Source of the DNA: Blasia pusilla
Taxonomy: Eukaryota > Marchantiophyta > Marchantiopsida > Blasiales
Assembly: GCA_050084515.1 (NCBI GenBank)
Contig: CM114273.1
Location: 36,332,001-36,396,000, forward strand
DNA length: 64,000 nt
Direction of reading: 5' to 3'
This document shows positions 44,201-55,979 of the stretch, one piece after another. A program made the position numbers and the translations under genes. The first letter of the stretch is position 1. Each line of letters begins with the position of its first letter. The notes under the pieces were generated by a model. That model was not told the origin of the DNA and ran no database searches. It saw only the letters and a list, made by a program, of their open reading frames with translations.

Positions 44201-44249
44201 CAATTATTACGCACATCCACAGTTGTCGTTGGTCGTCAAAGAACGACAT
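41216..44249 (-). mobile_element. DUF7869-type transposon, minus strand, decayed
   Basis: Minus-strand pieces occur in family order. 43452-43670 has the N-terminal Cys pattern and REKHWN helix. 42819-43442 has TISQIKKQYFSNVIHKSGDK, FPCCANCAILKS, LQRSQRILYYTWQAE and CLIHDKMDSFET. 41941-42204 has LQMDNFGKYNNFFYIIAYLT and FLIRGHTHEDIDTMF. 41216-41527 is the C-terminal VGVGEDTNFRIQYWWPL with NWDVKKW. The D-N...GHTHEDID arrangement defines the DUF7869 proteins of plant and algal mobile elements, which I infer to be DDE-like transposases. A TGA follows MDSFET and about 600 bases separate it from the next piece (intron or decay). A further frame at 43932-44249 may be its N-terminal part. No terminal repeats were found. 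Confidence 0.65.
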
Positions 44250-44743
44250 AGATTGGATCTCATGTGAGTTGAAGCTATCCGCAACACAGCCTGATCCAAT
44301 AAGAAGCTCTAATCCCTTCGAATCTTTTAAGAAAACTTTCTTTGAATACTACGTGTGGCAATGAGACCCTCCTTCCACATCCTCGCATCCACCACATGTA
44401 TTAGTTATTGTAACTTCATTAGGAGGCCATGTGATGAATCTTCCAATAAAATTGGATAAAGGTTCTCCATTCTATATGCTTGGGGGACTTCCAAAGACTT
44501 CCTCCAGAGATATGTACAAGGAGTCCTTACCAAGTAGTATATTGTGGAATATTCTCTTGAGATTAGTATCCACGATTCTAGCTCTTGCAATAGAGGTGGA
44601 TAATCCATCCTATGGATAGACTACATCACTAATGCAGAATTCCATAAAATGAATCTGTATCATAACATCAAAGTGCCACTTAATTGTTAGCCATACACTA
44701 AATCGAAAGTGGGAAAAAACTATAATCATCTTGTTGGACAGAG

Positions 44744-45869
<1,126 letters not shown>

Positions 45870-45889
45870 TGTTATGCATATACTCTCTA

Positions 45890-46910
45890 TTTTTCTACAA
45901 GAGACATAGAGTCAATGTACCAATCTGCTGTCAAGTCTTTCTTGACCATTACTCCCATATGATGAGTCATGACCAAGAGATGCTCAGTTTGTGAATGTTG
46001 TTGTTCTTGGTAGTGCCCTTGGTGTTGTTGCTCCGCAAAGTTTTGTTGATGTAAGGCTCCTGTTCTCATATCTGCCTTCTTCTTGAAACAAAATTTTGCA
46101 TAGTAACCCTTTATCATACAGTAATTGCAAGATCCAAGGACCCTCTACTGTTGACCTTGACCCCAATAATTTCCACCATCATCATCTTATGATTGTGTCG
46201 GGTACTGATTTGTAGTTGATTGAGTGACGCTACAATGAGTGTCTCTTCCTCCATATGCTTGATATCCACCACGTCCACGGAAGCTTCTGCCACAACCCCT
46301 ACCTCTGATTGGTCCATTATATGCAAATAGCGTATTCTCTTGCGGACTATACGAGCTACCGTTGCCTACTAGATGCATCTCCTCACTGATTAACAGTGGT
46401 ACTAACTCTTGAAAGGTTGGATACTTCTCTCTCACAGAGATAGAGATCTCAAAGGACTTGTATTCCTTTGGAAGACCTTGAAGAGTGAACGAAAGCAGAT
46501 CATTTTCAACTATGACTTCAATGCTATTCAATTGATCATCAATATGTCTCATACTCAAAACATAATCATCGATGCTCTACGATCCTTTCCTCACTTCATT
46601 CAATTTCTGTTTCAATTGAAACTTTCTGGCCTTTGTAGATGTTTGGAACAGCTTTTCCAATGCATCCCAGACCTCCTTCAGAATATCAACATCTTGAATG
46701 TGACCTATCATTGGCGAACTGATCGTTATTGAAATGTAGTGGATTACTTGCGTTTGTTCCAAGCGCGAACATTCAAGTCTTTTGAGTCACCTTCTGACTT
46801 GGCCTTATCACCTGTGACAAGCTCCCATAGTTCTTGACCCATGAGAAATTTTTTCATGCGAAACTTCTGACATTATAATTTTGCTTATCTAGCTTCTCGC
46901 TTGTGATTAC
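45890..46910 (-). pseudogene. Ty1/copia gag and start of protease
   Basis: Minus-strand reading: EKLDKQNYNV, FRMKKFLMGQELWELVTGD and AWNKR (about 46745-46905), typical of the copia Gag (UBN2/DUF4219) start. After a frame change come HYISITISSPMIG, DALEKLFQTSTKARKFQLKQ and, after a stop, LSMRHIDDQLNSIEV, LQGLPKEYKSFE and FQELVPLLISEE. Next is an RGRGxGRSFRGRGG nucleic-acid-binding stretch, then a zinc knuckle CNYCMIKGYYAKFCFKKK (about 46080-46135), where the usual His is Tyr. It ends in ADWYIDSMSL (about 45900-45930), the beginning of the copia protease (WYIDSGAS). At least two frame changes and stops make it inactive; integrase and RT are missing. Confidence 0.85.
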
Positions 46911-47432
46911 TACTAAGGAATACTCCATCACGAACGATTTCACTCACAAAAACGTAATTTCAGACATTCCACTGCTCCAATTGAAGCATAGACGACTCTT
47001 ACATAGAAATCGACTTGAAATTTGCCAAAATTGATCAACTGTTAGAAAGAACGAGTCAAAATTGGCGTATAGAGAGCAAACTGCACAACTTTTCTTCACT
47101 AATTGCACTTTCCTACAGTGAGATCCCTATTGCATGAGCTCAGAATATCATAATCGAGCGATTTTGGATATGTTGTAAAGCTTTCAACGATCTCTACAAG
47201 ACAGTTAGATCAAGCTTATAGCTTTGTTCTAACCGATACGGACCAAGATGGCTAAATCGATCAGGAAAGCCCTAAAAAATGCCTCCAAAGTTTTATCACC
47301 GTCAAAGCTACACCTGAAATCTGCACCCACCAAGCTCTAAACAAAATTTTCTTCTCCCAAACTGAAATTTTGCCTTCTCTTGCCTCTCTTCTCTCCTCAA
47401 ACACCAAGAATTTCAAGTGATGTTCTCCTATC

Positions 47433-47444
47433 GCTCTGATACTA
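47433..47444 (-). promoter_or_regulatory. Copia primer-binding site (initiator tRNA-Met type)
   Basis: On the minus strand TAGTATCAGAGC matches the usual plant copia site TGGTATCAGAGC at 11 of 12 positions. It lies about 530 bases upstream of the gag-like start and places the inner edge of the 5' LTR at about 47446. The LTR itself, extending to higher coordinates, could not be delimited. Confidence 0.7.
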
Positions 47445-47445
47445 T

Positions 47446-48499
47446 ATAGAAAACTACTAAAGAAGCATAACTGGTGGGAAACGGCTCTCACACTCACACA
47501 ATTATTGTGTGGAGAAACATAGCAATCGAGAAATGCTCAAGAATAAATACCAATTTTTTACACTTCAAAATTAACCAAAATATCGAGCCATGATGGTTTG
47601 TGTAGGTTGGTGATTCGCCATTTTTTTACGAGGAAGAAGAAAGAGCCTCTTACATTGCCTAACATGGAGAATTTCTATGAATCCCATTCCTTTTTATTAT
47701 TTATTTGTAATGTTGATGTATCATAGATGCATTCATACCAATAATGATTCGAATCAATCTACCATACACAACTTGTAGTGAAATTTCTTGTATTACTTGT
47801 GAAACCCACCAAGTTTCATTTTGAAAATACCTACATTTAGTAGAATTTATGTTCAAAATATGTTGCGTATTCTCCCTCAAATTTTGCATGCTTTCTTGGA
47901 AAAACACATGTAATTGGTTTCTTAAGAAATTGTGCATGCCTAAGTATGTGGGGACAAATATCAAATTTTAAAGGTATTATAATAAATTAGAAACCCTCTA
48001 TTAGTTATATAAATTACGTAGGGAGAAAAATATAACCTTTAGAAACTTCATTTTTTATTTTGAGAAAAATTTATAATATTTTTTGGAAATTGGAATTGGA
48101 AAGATCTACACTTAAAGGGACTTCTTTGGCGTATCCAATGGCATTAGTGAGAAAATTGTTTCTTCAACAACCATGTCCTTATTTGCAAAAAAAAATGATA
48201 TGTTAACATGATAAGAAAATATATAAAATAAATTCATATGGAGATGGATCATGCAATATAGTATAAAATGTAAGAAGGTAATTGCTGAGAATTTGGCCTT
48301 AATTAGCCAAAGAAGGCTCTTACTTCAAAGCTCATATCTCGCCTATGACCATCCTTCCGCCGGTTATAGTGATGTGAATTGTGCTCTAATGATTCTGAAG
48401 CCTATTTTTAGTCCTACAATCACTTCCCCAATAAGTCCTCCATTGCCAACATAGAACTCTTCAATTCTTATGGACTTACTAGATCTTAGAACCATAATA
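47446..48499. other. Probable copia LTR remnant then AT-rich spacer
   Basis: The first few hundred bases beside the primer-binding site should be the 5' LTR of the copia element, but no TG start or second LTR copy is visible. The remainder is AT-rich without a gene. Confidence 0.35.
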
Positions 48500-48559
48500 T
48501 ACTTCTAAGATTGAACCTAATAACCAATAGAAATAGCATACAACAAGTTTTTGAATGAG

Positions 48560-48800
48560 TATAGATATCGTACTTAAATTAACCTCAACATTGACAAACT
48601 TAATTCGTAGATACTCCTCAAGCGCCAAGTTCACCCTTTCTGCTAGCGCTTGACTGATTTTGTTCAAATGATGGGTTGAACTTTGAAGCAAATCTTCTAC
48701 CATAATCTTAAACAAAGGAGCCCAAAACTTAGCCACAAACTTGGAATCTCAATTAGAGACCAAATAGCTTGTTAAGCCCGAATGCCTAAAGATATTGCCA
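48560..48800 (-). pseudogene. Ty3/gypsy integrase fragment
   Basis: On the minus strand: HSGLTSYLVSN, stop, DSKFVAKFWAPLFKI, then a diverged middle, then LAERVNLALEEYLRIKFVN. This matches the gypsy integrase core end (HGLPxxIVSDRDxxFxSxFWxxLF ... DGQTERVNxxLExYLRxxVN), including the catalytic-region Glu of ERVN. Only about 80 residues survive. Orientation is opposite to the gypsy element at 29.4-32.1 kb, so it comes from a separate insertion. Confidence 0.7.
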
Positions 48801-49910
48801 CTTCCAGCCTTGTTATATTACATTGGGTTAGAGCATAAATCCTCGTATTCCAAACTTGACATTCCACTACCATGATCGAATTCAAACGAGTCAACTAAGA
48901 CAACTTATGAATGACCCTAAACCCATTCTTTTATCATGAATTCGAAGTTAAAGCTACACTTTGCCATGCTATTGGTCCTGCTGGTATTTTCATGGTCGGA
49001 GAAGTCAGTTCCTTTGAAAAAAGAAAAAAAAATGAAAATACTTAATGATATCCTTATATTGGGATGGCCAATAAGGATATTTATTGAGAGAACCTCCATG
49101 GTCTCTACTTGATCTGAATGACTAACGAGGGTGCATAATGATGTATCTAGAGATCATAGGTTTTGCAATAAAAAAAATTCCCTCTTGAATTGACATTTTC
49201 TACAATTACATATTATTTCTCTATTTTATTTCTTTTTTGGACATTTTTTCTATAAATTGTTTTTGGATTCACATCTATTTCAAAAAAAATCTTTTCACGG
49301 AGACCATAGCTTTGAAGTGAAAAAAAAGGAAAAGAAAAATGATGATGTTAATATATAAGGGGAGTATGAGCCTAAGGAGATTTAAGGTTATTCAAATTGA
49401 ACCAAGCTAGCAACACAACAAGTCCTATTTGGGCTATTTACAAATTAAGCCTTATGGGGAAAGGAAGAAACCTAAAGCCCTTTCCAAATTCCAATCCAAC
49501 TCAATAAATATTTCCATGGTTCCCATGCTTCCACTCCCTATGTTGGCCTCCGACCCCAATTACCCCACACACCACGTCCCATGCCAAAAAAAGAGAAACT
49601 TAAAACTAGCGCTACCCTTCAATTGTTATTGTAAACGGGAGGTGATGATTCAACGACATTTGAGTAGCCCCAAGTCATCAATAATAGGGATATTCAACTT
49701 TTTTGCAATATGCGACAAGTTCACAATAAAAACTTTGTTGTATTACCCTTATCACTACATCTGAAGGCGGGATTTTTATATTTTTTATGTCATAGCTCCA
49801 CTTGACGAACAAGTTGGTAGTGAACAATAGCGAACAATAATACATCTTACTAAGGCCCTCGGACTTCCAAACCACATGCTCAACTAAGCAACACATATAA
49901 TACATCCATA
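48801..49910. other. AT-rich spacer, no gene seen
   Basis: No recognisable coding or repeat termini. The 111-codon plus-strand frame at 49429-49764 has no motif. Confidence 0.45.
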
Positions 49911-50084
49911 CTAGTATACTACCCATGCTATGCATACGTGAAAGGGAACATCACGTATTAAACCACTTGTCATGCCTACACCTGTTAAACACTACACGTG
50001 TCAGCACCAAAGGAAGAAAAAATGTACACGTTTCAATGTAGGAGGAAGGGGTTCTCAAACCCCATCCTCTTTTAATAATATAGA
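49911..50084 (-). mobile_element. Short non-autonomous Helitron (174 bp)
   Basis: On the minus strand there is host A, then TCTATATTATTAAAAGAGGA from 50084. The 3' end is TATGCATAGCATG (stem ATGC/GCAT with flanking wobble), GGTAGTATA, then CTAG at 49911-49914 followed by host T. It contains GACACGTGTAG with CACGTG at 49995-50000. Ends and internal words match the copies at 33.8-34.0 kb. Confidence 0.8.
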
Positions 50085-50968
50085 TTTAAAAGTTTTTGAA
50101 AACATATGTCCTCAAAATTTTCAAGAAATTATATCTACTATCTTAAGCCAAGTGAATTAGGTACCTTCCTTCGGGACCATAATCTTTTATTGAGACCCCC
50201 AGTCCTCTTGAGGAGTACAATCCTTGTGAGGACTAAGTTGAAATCTCTCTTCGCTAGGATCTGCATTTGGGGATCTCAATAGCCTTTGGTTACATCCACA
50301 ATGGACAGAGTCTCATATTGTACTCCGTTCTGCATTTGGGTCATAAGATTTGTATGGTTGGAAAGACTTAACCTTCCTCCTCCTTTCCAAGGATATAAAT
50401 TTTATGTAAAATAAAAATATATGATTTACAAGAAGAATGAAAGAGAATGTTTAAAAGGTTAATTTAGATGCCCTATTAGAGCTACTTAAAAGAAACCTTA
50501 GAGGATTGCTCAAAGCTTGGCCCTAGAGTGGAACGACAATCCTTGTAGATATGACTGCTATTGCTATGGGTTGGAAAAACAGTAAGCCAATATTAAATTT
50601 TGCTTGGGGATGGTCTCACACACCAATAGGTGAGACCGGAGGCCATCTCTTTGAAAAAAAAACCTGATGATTGTTGAGCAAGTGGTACCTTGGGACCTTC
50701 TTTTGTATCCCTAATAAGAGGTTAGCTTTGAGAGATCTATTGGATTTCTTTTTAAATTAAGGAAGAGGAATTCCACTTTCTAGTGGCTTTTTCTATACCA
50801 CAAACATGGCACTTAATTACGAACACTCGTTAGCATACTCATGCTAGTAATTTTAAAATATTTTCCATTTTAAAATTTAAAGATAATTTCCACTTTCTTA
50901 AATCTTAAAGAGTAATAAATTTTCACCTTTTAAAATCATTTCACTCCTAAATCATTTAATTAATATAA
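50085..50968. other. AT-rich spacer, no gene seen
   Basis: No coding frame of note. Confidence 0.45.
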
Positions 50969-51015
50969 ATTTTCTAAACTTTTATGGAGGGTCCCTCCAT
51001 AAAAGTTTAGAAAAT
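50969..51015. repeat. Near-perfect 47 bp palindrome
   Basis: The 23 bases ending TATGGAGGG at 50991 pair perfectly with the 23 beginning CCCTCCATA at 50993, with one base (T, 50992) at the centre. In DNA it can extrude as a cruciform; in RNA it would be a hairpin with almost no loop. Confidence 0.9.
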
Positions 51016-51899
51016 AAGTACTCTTCTCCTTCCACTCTTCCCACCAAAATAACATCCACTAACTCAACTTTGATTTTATTGCGTATATGGTGTTTCTAAA
51101 AATACCTACAAAGTCCTAACATATAAAAATGTTATATTTGTAGAGTAAATCATAAAGTTGGATGTATGAAAACACACTATGACTAAAGGGGTGTTGAGGC
51201 ATCATTCCAAAATTATATTTTAAAAACCTCATTACATTTGGGGGTCGTAATCATTAGGTACTTTTAATAAATGAAATAATTTCCCTTTTCCAAAATATCA
51301 AATGTGAAATATTATGATTATTTTTGAAAATAATCATACTACCCATTTAAAAAATTATATATAATTCATACTTTCTTAAGGAGTAATAAAAAATAAAATT
51401 CCACTCTTCAATTAAAATTTAAATAATATTTCATTCAGCTAAATTATTCTACCTTTCCATAGAATTAAGAAAAAATGTATTCCTTCCATCAAAATATCAC
51501 TCATTGATTTATACTTGATCTTAATTAATAAATTCATTTTTCTCTTCCATTCAAATTCATTTTTCTTTCTCATCAAACATAAATATTTCAAATATGAATT
51601 CGTTGTTACTTTGTCATTATTTTAATATATTATGCACATAGGATAGTCCATTTAAATATACTAATAGATTATTATTAATTAAAAATATTCTTCCATTTAA
51701 ATTATTTTGTAAAGAAAATAAACTTTTCCCATTTAAAATTGAGGGATAAAATTAATAAAATTATTCATTTAATTCTTTCCACCGTTTTATTTTAAAGGTC
51801 ATTATAATAAAATAATTTGATCAGAAATTAAAGTCGAATTGAAGACGAAAATGTACTCGTTTTGGGGTCATCCAAACCCCAAACGGATATCTCCTTAGG
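51016..51899. other. Very AT-rich spacer, no gene seen
   Basis: Long runs of A and T words such as ATTTAAAAT; nothing coding. Confidence 0.5.
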
Positions 51900-54800
51900 T
51901 ACTCCGTTTAGACTCGCGACGAGTTTCCGTAAATAGACTGCCGTAAGACACTTTGCGCATCGCCCTTTGTACTCCTGCCCGCTATTCTCTTACGGCCGTC
52001 GGTCCGAGCTTTGAGTGGCCCCAATCGAAGCTTTTGGGTAGGTGGATGCGCATTTGCTCCCGCCACGTCTTGTCTTCGGAACGTGGAGTATGGACGTGCC
52101 AGTCTGTCTGTATGTGCAGCCAGTGGAGAGTCCACCTTCTTGATGTATTAGTGTGCTGACGCTTTCGGAATGTCGGAAGCGCGACGCGGTGCGCGAGCGT
52201 TGCGGATGAAGGTTTCCGGCTCTCTTTTTCGCATCTGCGCAGGTATGCTTGCTGAGTTCTGGCATGAGAATTCGTCCGTTCGGCGTCTCCATGGAATCGT
52301 TAGTATTCCCTACTGGTCGTGCGATGGTTGTTTGGTGGGGAAGTCAACTCGCGTGTGTGGATGTGCACACATATGTTTGTATATGGCTGTCGTTGGAAGG
52401 GATGATAGATCATCGACGGGGTGAATAGTGCGGGCGGATTTGCTTTTGTCCAAATTCTCCTCACGATTCACGAGTGTGAAAAGGCGAGCAAACTACGGCA
52501 TGAGTTGACTACAGGATCAGAATTTGTGCTTGCTCTTCTCGCACGTTATCGTCGTGCGTGGCGAATACATTTCAACAACATTCGGTCCTAGAAGAGGTTT
52601 AGGCGAATTTGGTCTGCCGCATGGGCGGCGAAATGTTTCCGATTGACGTCCGACTTTAACCTTTCCAAGGCGTTGCTCTTTCAAGGGGAGGGTCTTCCGG
52701 GGAACGTGTACCAAACCCGTCCCTGCTGACCGAACCACTCTCAACGTGATCAGTTTCTTCTGAAGAAAGGGCATTGGCAGTTCTCTTGCTTCCCAGCGGT
52801 CCTGTAGACCTTGGCGACATCGACGACTGACCTCCAGTTCCTCTTCTTGCGTGTTAAGCAAAACATGATCTTAGTTTTTGTATCTTCCTGCACCACCTTG
52901 GACTGGCGCCTAGGTTTTCTCTTCCTCGCAGCCTTTCTATAGAGGTGACGAAGTAGTCCAGCGAGACGAACGGAATATTGTCAGTGAGCAAACTGATTGG
53001 AGATCTTGTAGCCTCTGAGCAGCAGGAACAACAACAACCGGGAACCTCGACCTTCTCCATCTTTCTTGACGGACTTCAAACAGTTTAGATTCTGTGTCGT
53101 CTGACGGACGCAAATGATTCGGTGACATGTCGGGAGGAGTAAAGCAGCTCTTGCAAGCGTCGGTCTCTGCCGGAGATAAGAATTTATCACGTACTGTTTT
53201 AGCTTTGAAAGTGTACGAAAGTACTTCAATTCCACCTGAGGTATGCGATGGACAAATGATGGTTCTGATACGGGTAGCAGTGTTGGAAGCACAGGCAGGA
53301 CTTTCGGTTTAACTATTTGCTCGTTCGAACACTATCAACGAGCTCGGCATCGGAGCTTGAGTTTCTATTCCTTGTGCTCTTCCAAAGCGTGATTCAAAGG
53401 TGAGTCTGGGGTAATAGCGGGGAAGTGTGACGATATCCGGGGTGCCGCTGCATGAACACTTGGAAGGACATTTGGTTTCATTGTTGGTTCAGTTACGAAC
53501 GACTTTGGTATCCATGGTGAGATTCCTTGTACTCTTCCCAAGCATCCGTTCAGCCCTTCCGTGTAGCCCAGTTGGTAATCCACAAGGATTCTATTGGTGA
53601 TTTCGTACCTATCATTCCGATGTCATGAGCGGGCATTGAAATAAAAATTGCGGTTTATGCCGACTTGTAGCAATCTAGTGACTTCAGCCAACGGTCTCGT
53701 CGAAGTATAGCCCATACCTTAGGAAGAACATTGTTACGCTTTTCTCTGGTCGGAAGAAGAGGAAGCAAGCACTGACTTCAACCCTCTACCATGTCTAAAC
53801 TTGTTGACTTTTGTATAGACGTATGGAGTAACACAGAGTTGAGTCATGGAACTTCCTAGCCTGGGCCTAGTTCAGGATCGAAATTCTCCCGTCAAGTTGG
53901 AGCTTGGAAATCACGGATATCACATTGAAGCCTGAGAGACTCGGGAGGAAAATTGTTTCCTCTTATGAACGTTCCAACCTCCTTCACGCACACTCCTGTA
54001 GTGGGATGAAATGAAACCTCCTTTTTCTTCTCAATCAAATTCCCAGTGGAATTCATTCAAAGAAGACGAATCCTCTCGTCTTGTTCTTCTAAGACACCTT
54101 ATCTCATCATGCGGAATCCACCGAAGACGCTCTCATATAAGAGCTCACAAACTAATCTCACGCAGGAGGCCAGAAAACAATGCCCATGAAATAAGGGCAT
54201 CAGTTTTTGGAACGGTTCGAGTCCTGGTGTCAATTCTAGGATAGAAAAACCTAAAATCTTATTTGAATAACCAGATCTCCTTCACAGCCTCACGGCAAGC
54301 AAATGCAAACCTGGATGTGATCTTGCTCCTGTTTGTTTGGTGGTCCTCGATAAGCACTGTCACCGGGGGGGTGAACGAAGAAGTGGATAGCCGACTGTCT
54401 CTTTGCCTCGAATTAGTTTTAAGACTCTCTCTCGCAGTGTCTTCGTACGGTCGAGAAAGTGAGGCAAACTTGTAGCGAATTTTCTGGTTTACCGTTACAG
54501 TTGTCGAATAGCGCTCCTAAAATCCAACTTTCGAAAGACAAACTAATTAGTCGAATCAGGAATGGGAACAAAACTAGATCATTGGAATCGCATCAATTAT
54601 TTATATTTAATAGGCTGTCAGTACCTCCGCATCGATGTGCTCGACCTTTACAGTTAGTGCTCCAGATGTTCTTGTGCGATCTCATTTGTTTCGACCATTC
54701 GGCTGCCCGTCGATGTGTAGGGTGCTATTAGCATCCTTCAGCGTTGTCATTGCAGCCAATTCAGGAGCCCGGCATATATCTTCTTCCGCAACTGGATTTC

Positions 54801-55496
54801 CGGCATGCGTAAGTTTGACAATCGGGGCTATGGGAGCATTCTCATCATTGTATTGATGTATTCGTGCGTTGAGTTGATTTGTAAGACTCGTATGTATACA
54901 TACGACCAATTGGTCCGTCGTCCTTATAGTTTATGTGAAATACAGTTCCTGTCCGGTACAGAAGGAACAAAGGCCGTCACATGTACCTTGGAGAATTCCA
55001 AGCGACTGGTATAACATGAAGGACCATTCCCTCCCTTCATCTGGCGGCTACTGTTCCATGTGCACTGTCATTGGCGTCCAACTGCACACCATTCAGACCC
55101 GCAGAGCCCATTGTCCCATGCTCTCTTAAGACTATGCTACTCGAAGCGAGGCAAGAGCTCGGACCAAAAAGCGCAAGGAGAACAATGCATGGAGTGTGAG
55201 GAACTGATTGCCTTTGAACACCTGACGTCGGTGGGTGCCTTAATGTCCAGGCAGGCTGGAAGTTTCCTTGCTGCCCGACGATGCAAGATGATGAGGCTCA
55301 AATGATGACGGGACAGCTCATACCATGTGCAGGAACAGGCAGCAGTGATGACAAGATTAGTTGGAGGCCGGAGGTCATGCAGGGACTATTCTTGGCAACA
55401 TTCATATGCAAGCCGATTCGTCGTGAAATTCCAGACATGGTTACTGATCAGTGCGCAGACTAACGGCAGACACAGGTGAACAGGATAAAGAAAGAA
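51900..55496. other. Moderate-GC, possibly genic region without a recognisable protein
   Basis: The composition jumps at about 51.84 kb from very AT-rich to about half GC and stays so through the ACLB gene. Several minus-strand frames are moderately long (52517-52861, 52981-53292, 53365-53583), basic or proline-rich, and match nothing I recognise. An imperfect duplication lies at 53298-53390 and 53466-53544. It could hold a poorly conserved gene or non-coding transcript downstream of ACLB. No tRNA or transposon signature was found. Confidence 0.35.
53269..53544. repeat. Imperfect tandem duplication, period ~168 bp
   Basis: GGACTTTCGGTTTAACTATT...CCTTGTGCTCTTCCAAAGCGT (53298-53390) resembles GGACATTTGGTTTCATTGTT...CCTTGTACTCTTCCCAAGCAT (53466-53544). 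Read on the minus strand, both encode a KPxVLP segment, so the duplication may lie in a diverging coding region. Confidence 0.5.
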
Positions 55497-55979
55497 TCAA
55501 TCAGCCGATGTGCTTGTTACATGTTGGCATGCTGGAAAACAAAATCGGCTTCTACAACAACCACCGGGTTGATTTGAAACTCCAAGGAAGATAACCTTCA
55601 CTGCCACCATAGCTACCCGGCGCTGGTGCCACAGCAAATAAATGAACGATTCGTGAGTCAAATGTCTGCAAGTCATATAATCCTTTCGCCGCAGCACTGA
55701 ATAAATCTTGAGGACTATTTCCGGCACGGAAGCATGGAGTGTGAGGAGTAACCATATCACCTCCACACTCGATTCACTCCCCTCAATTTTGGATATATAC
55801 AAAGACGGACTCCCCACTCATTCTACTAGTACATGACATCAAGAGGCTCTCTGTCTCTAACTGCAATTTATCATCGTACTCGGTTTCCCCACATATCATG
55901 TGATATTCTAAATTTCGAAGTGTAAGGAACAAGAATCCAAAATCGTCAAATGGTCCGCAGAATCCCGCGTGAATACCGC
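55497..55979 (-). other. ACLB downstream region (probable 3' UTR)
   Basis: About 480 bases of the same composition as the gene follow the TAA stop. No clear AATAAA and no genomic poly-A tract was seen here, which weakens a recent-retrogene reading. Confidence 0.4.

Noticed and set aside
54213-54235. GGTTCGAGTCC, which resembles a tRNA B box
   Set aside because: The flanking bases do not form a T stem and no D or anticodon arm or acceptor pairing can be found upstream.
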